Shown: one piece after another, positions 1 through 10,045 of the stretch | How the letters are laid out: each line of letters begins with the position of its first letter | Position numbering within the stretch: the stretch's first letter is position 1 | Assembly (NCBI GenBank): GCA_963930655.1 | Contig: OZ005602.1 | Coordinates: 7,060,001-7,124,000 of the forward strand | Origin: Myrica gale | Lineage: Eukaryota; Streptophyta; Magnoliopsida; Fagales; Myricaceae | Length of the DNA stretch: 64,000 nt | Reading direction: 5' to 3' | Translations under genes and position numbers: made by a program | The notes under the pieces: model-generated | What the model saw: the letters and a program-made list of their open reading frames with translations, nothing else | What the model was told of the DNA's origin: nothing | Databases searched by the model: none

Positions 1-1771
1 ATTTTTGAAGTTATTCTATGAGGTCACTCTGCGGGTATCGGGATCGAACTTGACCACATCTAATTCCTTCTTTGAAGAATTGACTAAGATTACTAGGCAT
101 ATCACGAGGTATAAATCCAGTGGGCAAAAGGATCTTGTGGCTATGACATTGAAAATGCAGTCGAAATATGACAAGTATTGGGGTGATTTAGAGAATGTGA
201 ATGGATTTTTATTCATTGCAGCATTGATTGATCCTCGATACAAATTGGGGGCATTGGAGTATTGGTTCAAGAACCAATTAGGGGAGGCAAAGGGGAAGGA
301 GATGACAAACAAAATAAAAGGTGTATTTGAGAGGATGTTTTCCGAGTATAGTAGTGCCTCATCTACTAGTACTAGTAGTGGTAGTGGTACTAGTACTAGA
401 AGTGGTAGTGGTACTAGTACTACCACTCCTCCCTGTGCTGTTGTCGATAACACTGTCTCTATGGTTGATGTTGATATTGATGATGATAGTGATTACTTTA
501 CTGAATGGAGAATTTCACAGCGGGCGTTGGAGTCCAAATCTGAGATTGAGAGATATTTATTTGAGGGAGTTATCGAGAAGAGTCCGGAATTTGATATTCT
601 GAATTGGTGGAAGGTGAACTCTTCGAGGTTTCCAGTTATTTCTCAGATAGCCCGTGATGTATTTGCAATCCCCATCACCACTGTGCCCTCTGAGTCGGTG
701 TTTAGTACTGGAGGACGGATCTTGGATCCTTTCAGGAGTTCGTTGGCTCCAAAGACTGCTGAAGGATTAATATGTGCTCAGAATTGGTTGAGAGGTGACC
801 CTATTGTGGGAGTGGTTGAAGCTGAACTTTATGGATCCCATAACATAACTGAAGATGAAGAGACTTACAGGCTTGATTCAGGTAAAATTATTCTTTGGTT
901 ACATTTTGAAATTCAATACTCAATATAATGTAATCATTATAATTTTATGCTTTTATTTCTTAATTATGTAGAGATATCGACTTTGACGACGGAGATTGAG
1001 ATGGAGTAGGACGCATGTTGCAGTTGCCCCACTTTTTAATCCTTTTTATGCTATTTTATTTGAACAATGTTTATTTGATGTATCATGTATGTATAGTGAT
1101 GTATAGTGTTGTCTTGAATTATGTATTGATTGTAGTTTGGTTAACTTGTAAGTTTTCTAACTTGTATTTGACAATTTGTCAATTTTGTTGTAATTTTGTA
1201 ACTTGTAAGTTGTAAGTGAAAATTAAAATTACGTTTTAGTGTTTTAATTGAGAATGATCAAATATTGGATTTGGTCATTCTCAAAAAATGGGGCATATAG
1301 AAAAAAGGCCATATGATAACAATCTCCATGATAAGTTTAATTATTGTCATGGTGATCAATAATATGGCCTACATGTTTAGATATAATTTTCACTATTTTT
1401 TTTATTTCATTATTTGTTTTAGATATTTGTTTAGATTATCGAATATGGATCATTATATTATTCTATTTTTTATTTTTAGATCAATGTGCAATTTGTCCAA
1501 TTTTCGTGTCCCAAAAACACCAAAAAAAGGGCCCAAATGGGCCCAAAATGGGCCCAGGGGGGCTAAATGGCCCAAAACGCTCAAAAAGGGCCCAAAATTC
1601 GGGCCCAGTGGTGTAGCGGTTCACCGCCACCGCCACCGGTATAACCGCTACCGCTGGGCCCGGTTGTATGTTACCCCCGGTGGCGGTACCGGTGGTACCA
1701 AAACTCACACCGCCCATAGCGGTGGCGGTGGCGGTTGGAGGCATAACCGCCACCGCCAATGCACAACCCTA
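1..1771 (+). mobile_element. hAT DNA transposon, 3' part
   Basis: Right-hand portion of an autonomous-type hAT element whose left end lies outside the window. It holds the 3' half of a transposase gene (5-1009), an AT-rich 3' region, and a GC-rich subterminal block (about 1510-1770) made of GGGCCCAAA-type and ACCGCCACCGG-type motifs in both orientations. The right end is read as ...CACAACCCTA at 1771, matching the TAGGG...CCCTA termini of the complete hAT elements elsewhere in the window. The 8 bases after it, GGTGGGAG (1772-1779), would be the target duplication, but the other copy is out of view. It sits inside a LINE, because LINE-type coding sequence resumes at about 1790. Confidence 0.75.
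5..1009 (+). CDS. hAT transposase (RICESLEEPER type), C-terminal half
   Basis: The reading frame is open from the window edge and would be spliced from 881 to 972 (GT donor at 882, AG acceptor at 970-971), ending at TAG 1007-1009. The first part matches the hAT-like RNase-H-fold region (FIAALIDPRYKL, EYWF). A low-complexity Ser/Thr/Gly linker follows, then the C-terminal dimerisation domain with LNWWKVNSSRFPVISQIARD, VPSESVFSTGGRILD, R.SL.P and AQNWLRG. No stop interrupts the visible part, so this copy may be a young or recently active source. The N-terminal BED zinc finger would lie upstream. The short last exon is an inference from splice signals. The frame without splicing stops at 928. 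Confidence 0.85.
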
Positions 1772-2794
1772 GGTGGGAGATTGGACCACTTTGACACCTC
1801 AAGGTTCTTTTGGGGTGAGTTTATGGAAGCATATTAGAAAAGGTTGGGCCTCTTTTGCGGCACACATTTGATTTATGGTCGGTAATGGGCGTCGAGTTCT
1901 TTTTGGCATGATCACTGGTGTGGCGATCTTCCTCTTAGTTGTTTGTTCTCTGTTGTGTTCTTTTTGGCCCGGTGTAAGGATGGGATGGTGGCAGATTGTT
2001 TGTCAGATGATTCTACTCCATTGGTTTAAAATGTTCAGTTTATGAGATCTGCAAACGATTGGGAATTGGCGGAATTCACAGCTTTTTATTCCACTATTTA
2101 TGCAAAGGTTTTTCGTAGAGATAATGAAGACAAGTTGTTTTGGATGGGAGCAAAGGGTGGATTTTTCTCTGTTAAAGCTTTCTATTCTTCTATTTCTTGT
2201 GGTACGCCTCAGTTGTTCCCTTGGCGTGGGGTATGGCAGACTAAGGCACCTATGAGAGTGTTGTTCTTTGTGTGGGAGGCCACGCATGACAGGAATTTGA
2301 CTATTGATAATCTTTGGAGGAGGGGAGTTTATGTCACAGATTGGTGTTATGTAAGAGGGATGGTAAGTCCATCAACCATGTATTATTACATTGTTCTATG
2401 GCTAGAGCTCTTTGGACGCAAGTTTTTCGTATAACGAATCTTCATTGGATAATGTCAGAGAGGGTGGTTGATGTGTTGCTATGTTGGGGAAGAAAGTTTA
2501 AGGACCCTTTGGCTAAGGTGATTTGGAAGATGGTTTCATCTTGTGTTTGGTGGTGTCTTTGGAGGGAACGTAATAGTCAATGTTTTGAAGATTTAGCATC
2601 GTCGATGGATCGCTTACAGAGTGTTTTTATGCATTCTCTTTTTCTTTGGGTTAATGCCATGTGTGGGGGGGGTCATTTTCTCAATTTTCAGGATTTCATT
2701 AGCTTTTTTGCTTGTATGTTCTAGTGTTTTCAGTACAACCTTTGTACTGTTTTCACCTTTTTTATTAATAAATTGATCTTACTTATCAAAAAAA
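1772..2794 (+). mobile_element. LINE (plant L1-like) 3' end, antisense in the IQD intron
   Basis: From about 1790 the sequence encodes the tail of a plant LINE ORF2: G-SFGVSLWKHI-type residues, then VGNGRRV/FW.D.W, then the reverse-transcriptase zinc-binding (zf-RVT) region around 2042-2724 (FSVKAFYSS, WRGVWQTKAPMRV.FFVWEA, LTIDNLWRRG, WWCLWRERNSQCFED). The zf-RVT part is split between two frames near 2330-2400, so the copy is dead. It ends with a short A-run at 2788-2794 after TTATC, typical of these LINEs. The hAT at 1-1771 interrupts it upstream. It lies in the intron following the first coding exon of the IQD gene, opposite in strand. Confidence 0.8.
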
Positions 2795-2863
2795 TTAGCA
2801 GAGGAACTGAATAATGAGTTATTCCAGAATCAAACAACAAATTAAAGGTTAAAAAATGGCCAC

Positions 2864-2982
2864 CTTTTCTTCCTTCTTTGAAGACTCTGGCTTTTCTGAT
2901 TTCTTCAAACCAACCAATGCTTTAATCCATTTTCCCGAGACACCCATAGTGTCCACGTACTTCAGCTCGCCCAAATATATAC
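2864..2982 (-). CDS. IQ-domain (IQD) protein, first coding exon (partial gene)
   Basis: IQD proteins are plant calmodulin-binding scaffolds associated with microtubules, nucleus or membrane. This exon starts after an AG acceptor at 2983-2984, has about 35 bases of 5'UTR, and the ATG at 2947-2945. It encodes MGVSGKWIKALVGLKKSEKP and a Lys/Ser/Glu-rich tail to residue 28, followed by a GT donor at 2863-2862. This start is the hallmark N-terminus of the IQD5-like subgroup. The IQ motifs and DUF4005 would lie in later exons beyond the left edge. A LINE and a hAT occupy the next intron, so the remaining exons must be more than 2.8 kb away. Whether the gene is intact cannot be judged here. Confidence 0.8.
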
Positions 2983-5900
2983 CTGCACAACTAAATTCTT
3001 AGCCACACCACTATAGAGTTCAGTACAGAATAGCAATTCCCTCAACAGCGGAAGCTCAGACAATTTGACTTCTTTATCAACTGAGATAAGATTCGGCTCC
3101 TGAATCCCATGCATAGACACTGACAATAAGCATGATCACCAATAAAACTACATTTTATCCATGTGAGAGTACCAAATCCTAGTGTCTAAAATAAGTTAGT
3201 GGGGCTTCATACTTGCTAATTGAACTGCCCACTCGAGTTGTTCTCTCTCACCTTTGTATGATTTTGTGAGTTTAGAGTTAAATAGCACAGATCCTAAATT
3301 TAGAAGTACCACTATTCAACCACCCAACAGCCCATATTAAATGCTAACCATAAATTGAACAGCATTACAACAACAAAGAGTAAATGTGGAAAGTGAGCAG
3401 GTTCAGGATTACCATCTTGTGAAGAAAAGAAGCCCTGACTCCAAGAAAAATAAGTTCTTTACGATTAAAGTAGCATGCCTCTCATGGATATAGTCGACAT
3501 TGGAGTGATTTTTTTGTAACGCCCTAAGGAAGTGCAAGACTGCACTATACCTTAACAAGACTGGTCAAAGATATTTTAAAGCTCCTTTTGGAGTCATTGT
3601 GAGGCTCACTTCCACATAGTGGAACTTGACATTTATATCACTCATTTCTCATTCCTTGTCCTTTCACACCCCACTCGGGACTTGGCTTACAATCTTCATA
3701 CCTAAACCCTTGATGTCCTTGTTAGAGACCGCCAAGCTTACCAAGCTTCCAAGCTTAATAAATGTTTATTTTCAAGCTTATTGAAGTGATTATAAGGCGC
3801 AATTCTATCTATATGGATCAAATTAAGACTTCATGTTTACAGTACTTCTTTCTCATTCTTTCTTCTTTATGTTTATATACTTAGCACTCCATGTGAGACT
3901 CAGGATATTATACTTTCCTACGCTGTATGCTTTGGGGCAATTACTTAGCTCATGAGGCACCAATCCTTCAATATCTCTTTCCACATAATTTTCCAAATGA
4001 AAAGCTAGAGGATGTAGGAAGCAACTATAAGCGCTGTAGTTTGTTCCCTGTCGTCCAATACCTGAAAACCAACAAGCAGAGCTAGGGTAGAAGAACAGAA
4101 CCTAAAATTTCGCATACATGGTTGCCTAGGGGATTGCCTGATAAAGTATAGTTGATTTCCTAGATGACTGCTTAGTATGAAGGCTACTCAAGTATGCATA
4201 GCTTAGACCAAAGTTAGGAGCAACTTTGAGAAGGATCAAAGCTTACAATTCGCTCTTGCCTGAGAAGTTCTACTTCAATGTGACTTGGAAACCAGTCAAT
4301 CACTGCATGGCACTAAAAGAAATTGAAAACAACATTGACCAAACCTTCTTGGAACTTTTGGTTCACTCAAGTGAGCCTTGACGATTTAAACCAGTAAGTT
4401 GAGTGCCTAGCGTGAATATGTGAAGCAACAATAAGATGCAACAGTGACAAATACTATCCTAGCAGTAGAGAAGACTATTCAACTTCATGCCTTCGGGGAC
4501 TATTGCATGGGAATAGTACTTGAATAGTTAGGTGCAGAGCTCTGCATTGGAAAAATGTGAAAAAGCATGACCATTATATGTTGGGAAAGGTGCATAGCAA
4601 ACAGAGATCATTATGATAGAGCATGAGTTCTCTCCAACTAAATCTGTGTCTTAATAACATTCAGTTGTCTCCATGTCACACTAGGCATAGATTGCACATC
4701 AGAGGAGTGCCCACGGCAGATGTTGGAGTATTCACATAGGAGCTCTTGAGTAATTGAGACACATAGAGGAAGAGTATGTAAAGTGACAAATTGATATACA
4801 GAATGGGCTTAAATCCAAAAGCTTACACTATTAGATTCAAAGGCCCAATTAGTATATAAAAACCCCAAAAAAAGCCCACATCAAATCAACGAGAGATTAC
4901 TCTTAACACTCTCTCTCACAAACAAGGCCAACAATCGCATTGGTCATGGGCATGTGAAGGTAGTATATACTAAAGAGTTATGAAATGCACCTAATATTTC
5001 CAGTTCCAAAATCAACTTTTCCACAATATTTCTGCTCTCATGAGGGTTATAAGTTCATTGCACTTTCAGAAGTCAAATAGAGTATTTTGATAAAATATCT
5101 CAATGTTGTTTGCATTCCCAAAACCAATTACAAAGTTCTCCTTGTTCATGTTTACACTGCCTCAAACTAAAAGCGAATACGTCTTTCATTTGAATGGCCT
5201 AGAGTTTCATACAATCTTGCGCCAATTGTGGCATTGATTAGAAAAATATGGTTCGTAGCATCTCAAGGATCCAAATACCTACTTAAGTAAAATTCTGTAA
5301 CGGAACAATGATTGGTGTAAAATAGACATAAAACAAAAAGGTAATCTAAGGCCCAAGAGAAAATGGAAAGCAAATACCCAATCATCACCCTATTACGACA
5401 TCTAATTATTGGCAATGGGTTAAAACCAAAATGACACGAACTCATCATTTTCATAAAACCAACACCACAATGTAAACCACCAAATCAGAGGCCTTTGCAC
5501 CTTTGAAGCAGACTAGAGCCACTTCAACGACCCCCTCTCCAAGCTCCCAATAACCTTCTCATTTCTTTTTCCTCACCCCTGAAATAATAAAATTGGAACA
5601 GAACATGAATAACAGAAAGCTCATTTAAAAATAAAACTGTCCGCAAAAGCCCGTGAGGAAGCACAAGACACACAGAGGAGAACAAAAACCTCCCGGAAAA
5701 ACAAAAATCTTCAACACGAGTTCCATTTAAGAGGATCGCACAGGCCCATTTTATAAACAGGATGCAGATCTTACAACTAACTATAGTCCAGATCGTAAAG
5801 TGTACATCGTTAAAACAGGAATTCAAGCTAAAAAAAATGCCACGTTTCCAAAACTTGAAAAACTCGAGAAGTAAAAATCTGGACCTAAACTAAGCTAAAT

Positions 5901-6065
5901 GTAGCAGAGATAGGATAAGATCACCGGATGAACAACCCCAATTGACAAATAGTACAAAACAACGGAGATCCGCAAATAACTAGCTTAAGAAGCTCAATTG
6001 AAGTGTCCTGGAGTTCAGGAGGGAGAAGGAGTCAACAACATCAGTGAAGGAAGTTTAAGAGGTAC
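2983..6065 (-). other. 5'UTR intron of the IQD gene
   Basis: About 3.1 kb between an AG acceptor at 2983-2984 and a GT donor at 6064-6065 (AAAG/GTACCT on the minus strand). Long 5'UTR introns are common in IQD genes. The interior is AT-rich and no coding domain was recognised. Sequence around 3520-3720 and 4740-4930 resembles dispersed plant repeat ends but could not be assigned to a family. Confidence 0.6.
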
Positions 6066-6190
6066 CTTTCTGGCCGTTGATCTATGTATAATTCGATCGA
6101 AAACCCGACTCTTTCTTTCTCTCTCTCTCAGTCTTCCATTAAACTTAAAGAGGATCAGATTTCGATTCCGAGGATCTTTTATAATCGATA
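6066..6190 (-). promoter_or_regulatory. IQD 5'UTR exon and core promoter
   Basis: On the minus strand a TATAAAAGA motif at about 6175-6184 is followed by a GA-rich leader and ends in a GCCAGAAAG/GTACCT donor at 6066. This would be the noncoding first exon spliced to 2982. The sequence just upstream (6190-6600) is less AT-rich than the surroundings, as expected for a plant promoter. The exact transcription start is inferred. Confidence 0.5.
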
Positions 6191-6599
6191 GCAGAAGATA
6201 AAGCTCTGGAGAGTGAGTGATCAGAACTGCGAGGACCGGTGTCGGCTAAATTACGCCGGGAGGGTGGGGTCGGACCTTTATGACGTACGACGTCGTAGAG
6301 CGTGGATGGGGTCGTTGTCACTTGTCACTCACTAACGCACGGAGACAAAGGAATCCAATCAAGGGACATGTCGACCCCACCAAATCGATTGGGTGCAGCC
6401 ACGTTGCTTTGTGCACTCCGGCGCACTTTAGCCTTGACCTCTTGAGGATAAAATGGACAAATAGAAACGGCCACCAAAAAAAGTTGGAGGGAGCAGAATT
6501 TAAACGGTGGTCTTCAGTGGTGTGCCTCCTCCTTCGGCCCTTTGTATTCTCTTTTCACCCTGAACCCAAGGACTTTTATATTGACAGCTGTTTGACCGT

Positions 6600-7245
6600 G
6601 TCCCGAAAAACTTGATTCAAGGCTGTTTTATGCACAACTACCACTCCTCGTGTAATTTCTACTACACTCTAAATTGTTAATAAATTTATATTTCACATAT
6701 TATATTGAAATTTGAACAGTAAGATTATTTCATGTATCCCGCTTTTATATTCACTTTAACTGTGAAATCTAAACTTAGGATACAGAATGTAATCATATTG
6801 GTAGGTTATGGTATAAATTGTAAAAATGAATGGAAGATGTGTCCTGTGTTTGAATGTTGCCTAGTTTCTACAAATAAAAAAATAAATATTAAACTTACTT
6901 TTTTTATAATTTAGGACAGAAATTTGTTGCACCCGATTTATATGTTGGGAGAGACACACTACCAATCCTACGACCCAAGTATTAATTTAGGCTGAATTTG
7001 GACAAGCAATTTTTTCTATTGAAGGTAATGTAAATTCTGTTGGGATTACTGAAAAGGTTGTCGGAGTTTAAAAAAAGGTATTGAAATTTGTAAAAAAAAA
7101 ACTTGTTGAAGTTTGTAAGAAGGTATTAGAGTTGGTGAAAAAGTAGTTGTGAGAATTTTAAAAAAAAATCTTGATCCATAGGCTTATTTAAAAGCTTACT
7201 AGCAAGCGGTAAGAATTAAACGATAAACATGTAAATTTTGTTTGA
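6600..7245. other. AT-rich spacer, no gene seen
   Basis: No coding region was recognised. About 6990-7190 has the T/A-rich 'ggagtttgtaaaaaggt' style of the small MITEs found elsewhere (14.0, 16.0, 43.7 and 50.4 kb), probably a degraded copy. Confidence 0.5.
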
Positions 7246-7507
7246 GTTGTGTTTAGGGCGGTGGCGGTGTCCCTAAAACCCCAACCGCCCCCAGCACCGG
7301 TTATACCGATGACCAGTGCTGGTTATACCGATGCTGACAGCGGTTAACCGGCCACTGAGAGAGAGAGAGAGAGGAAAGTGAGGAGGAGAGAGAGAGGGAG
7401 AAAAAAAACCTAATAGAAAAGTTTAAAAATTACCTATATGATTTTAAAATCTTCTACAACACTAGTGCCTTATATCTCTCTAAATCAATTACCAAATAAA
7501 ATGTCTA

Positions 7508-7735
7508 CGGGCATGTTGGTTTAGCTAAAAAGTTTAGAATTTGAATCCAACTTTCTAAACTGACAATCCGAACATTACTCTTACACGCATACCATTACAA
7601 CTCAACATTACCTTTTTTACAAACATCAATACAACTCAACAACTTCTACACGCATGCCAATAAAGCTCTAACATCACCTAAATATTCACATCATATTTAA
7701 AATCCTTAAAATTTTCTCAAAACGAACATGCCCGT
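7508..7735. mobile_element. MITE nested in the hAT element
   Basis: It has terminal inverted repeats: CGGGCATGTTGGTTT at the left and AAAACGAACATGCCCG at the right. The body shares 'acacgcataccaat...aacatcacctaaatatt' with copies near 45.8 and 49.5 kb. Those copies have apparent TTA target duplications, suggesting a PIF/Harbinger-like family. Confidence 0.6.
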
Positions 7736-7919
7736 ACATTTCCAAATTTATTATGATTCATTTCAAAATAAAATGCCTTTAATGAGTTACCAAATATATT
7801 AATGAGATTTTATTTTCATTTGAATTCTTCAATTCTCTCTTTACATTTAGAAATTGTTAATTTGTTAGGAACCTCAATCTTATAAATGATAAGGAGAGAA
7901 TTTGTTAGAAATTGAATTC

Positions 7920-8665
7920 CCCAACTCAATCTCTCCCTCTTTCTCCCACTACCCCTCTCTCTAGCTCTCCCTCTCTTCCAGCTCTTTTTCTCCCTCTCTT
8001 TCATGTTTGACCTCTTTCTCTCTCCCCCTGTCTCTCTCTCCCTCCCTCTCACTTCTCTGTCTCTCTCTCCCCAGCACCTCTCTATCTTCTATCTCTCTTT
8101 TCTCTCTCTCTCTCCCTCCCTCTCCTCTCTTTCACGTTTCACCTCTATCTCCCCCTCTTTGTCTCTCTTTCCCTCTCTTTCACCTCTTTTTCTCTCTCTC
8201 TTTCACGTTTCATCTCTCTGTCTCTCTCCCCCCAGCACCTCTCTATCTTCTATCTCTCTCTCTCTCTCCCTCTCCTCTGTCTCACTCTCCCCAACACCTC
8301 TCCATCTTCTATCTCTCTCTCTCTCTCCCTCTCCTCTCTTTCACGTTTCACCTCTCTCTCCCCCTCTATGTCTCTCTTTCCCTCTCTTTCACCTCTTTTT
8401 CTCTCTTTTTTTCACGTTTCACCTTTCTCTCCCTCTCTCCCTCTCTATCTCTCTCCCCAACACCTCTCTATCTTCTCCTCTCCCGCTCTCCTCTCTTTCA
8501 CGTTTCACCTCTCTCCCCCTTTGTCTCTCTTTCCCTCTCTCTCACCTCTTTTTTCTCTCTCCCTTGCACCTCTCTCTCTCTCTTCTTTCTCTCTCTCCCT
8601 GACTTCGTCTCTCTTTTCTCTATCCTCGCTTCCTCTCACATCTCTCTCTCTCCCCTATCTCTCAC
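7920..8665 (+). repeat. CT-rich degenerate minisatellite
   Basis: About 750 bp of almost pure C/T, made of imperfect repeats of CTCTCTCTCC, TTTCACGTTTCACCTCT and CCCCAACACCTCTCTATCTTCT. It keeps all three frames open for long distances, so apparent Ser/Leu-rich proteins here are artefacts of composition. Confidence 0.85.
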
Positions 8666-8836
8666 TGGCTTTTATTTAAAAAAAAAAGAATATGGTGGTG
8701 GCGGTGAACCGCCTCGCCGTGGCGATTTCACTGCCACCGCCATTTTCACCGCTAATAGGTGAAAATGACAACTGGTATTGCCCCGCTACTAAGCGGGGAG
8801 AGGCTACCGGTACCCGTGAACATCCCTAATTGTGTT

Positions 8837-10040
8837 CTAACTATTTTAAGGTTATTTTAGACATGATATATCTAGTTAGTAGCTTTGTTTCTCTCTTCAA
8901 ATGGACAATGTGTAATATATCACGTTTAGTTAATAGAAATAAATCTTTAAGTTTAGAATATATCGATTAGTTTTAAACAAAGACAAAAATAACTCAGTTT
9001 AATCAAATTAAACAATTCTAAGAACTCTTACACTTTATCACAAACACTTGGTGTGTAAAATAGTCTTGTTCTAATTTTTGAACCAAGATTCACATGCAAC
9101 CAACCAATATTTGAAATTACCTAAAGTTAATTAATGAACAAGCAAATATGAGAGAAAAAGAAAGCAAACAATCACACAAACACAAAGAACACAATATATT
9201 GTTTACGAAGTGGAAAACCCTTTGAGAAACTTCTTCAAGAGGGAACAACCACTCTAGGCTCACCGCCGGTTAACCAATTAACTAAACAAGAGAATCACTT
9301 ACAATTGGTGACCTTATTTTTACCACAAAACATTTGCTACCTAACAAGCCCCGAATAAAGTCATTTAAATGACACACTCGAACCCGCACCAAGCGGTAGA
9401 ATCAAAACCTTTGAATCTCTTTCTCACTTCAATGAATCTTGAACAAAGCAACTTGCTTCTGAACGATTGGAACTCCAAACTTTCAAACACCGAAATTTCG
9501 TTGTTTACCCACTGCCACAGTAGGATTTTGTTGTGGTGATTAATTTCCTTTTTCAGTACAAAGAGGAAGACCACTGAAAATCTTGATTCTTCAAATCTTC
9601 AAGAACATAGTCTTCTCAAATATTCACAAATCTCTCAATGGAAAGTCTTCGAACAATTTCTGGAATATCGTTGTACTCTTTGCATTGAAGTCTATATGTC
9701 CAACGACTTGAAAATCCCTTTAATATGGCTGGGTAAATGACAGTTGTAAGTCACTTAATTTTTTACCACATTTGGGCTTGAGCCTCAGGGTAGGTCCAAA
9801 ATACAACGTGATTTCTTCAAGATCGCTTCAAGCTAGCCCAAACATCACTTAACTACTTTAACAACTATGTTACTTCCAAAATTTTCACTTCTTTAATCCT
9901 TTCAGCTTAAGCGTCTTTTCTTGATCAAACTCATCCAAAACAACGTTTCTTTACATCACATTTGTCACGAAACTAAGCCAACTCTATTCATTAAAAACTA
10001 ACAATTAGGTAGAATATGATTTATGCGACAATTATGCAGC
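8837..10040. other. Unassigned AT-rich stretch
   Basis: No gene was recognised. Sequence at about 9010-9900 reads like a dispersed plant repeat (GTTTACGAAGTGGAAAACC motif, then a run of CA- and GA-rich text), but no ends or domains could be fixed. Confidence 0.4.
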
Positions 10041-10045
10041 AACTT

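Larger units (their letters stand above)
7254..8828. mobile_element. Non-autonomous hAT element with CT-rich core
   Basis: The termini are TAGGGCGGTGGCGG at 7254 and ...AACATCCCTA at 8828. The flanking 8-bp duplications are GTTGTGTT (7246-7253) and ATTGTGTT (8829-8836), 7 of 8 matching. Both ends carry GC-rich subterminal motifs (GGCGGT, ACCGGT, AAGCGGGG). The interior has no transposase. It contains a GA tract near 7355-7405, a nested MITE (about 7508-7735), and a long CT-rich block at about 7920-8665. Confidence 0.8.

Noticed and set aside
1481-1759. Open frame on the minus strand rich in Ala/Val/Thr/Gly
   Set aside because: It is a translation of the GC-rich hAT subterminal repeats and ends where the element ends.
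8003-8762. Overlapping long Ser/Leu-rich open frames
   Set aside because: They arise from the CT-rich repeat block, which lacks stops in several frames. There is no family similarity or gene structure.
9160-9400. LTR of a further retroelement
   Set aside because: The text resembles dispersed repeats, but no TG/CA ends, target duplication or primer-binding site could be fixed.
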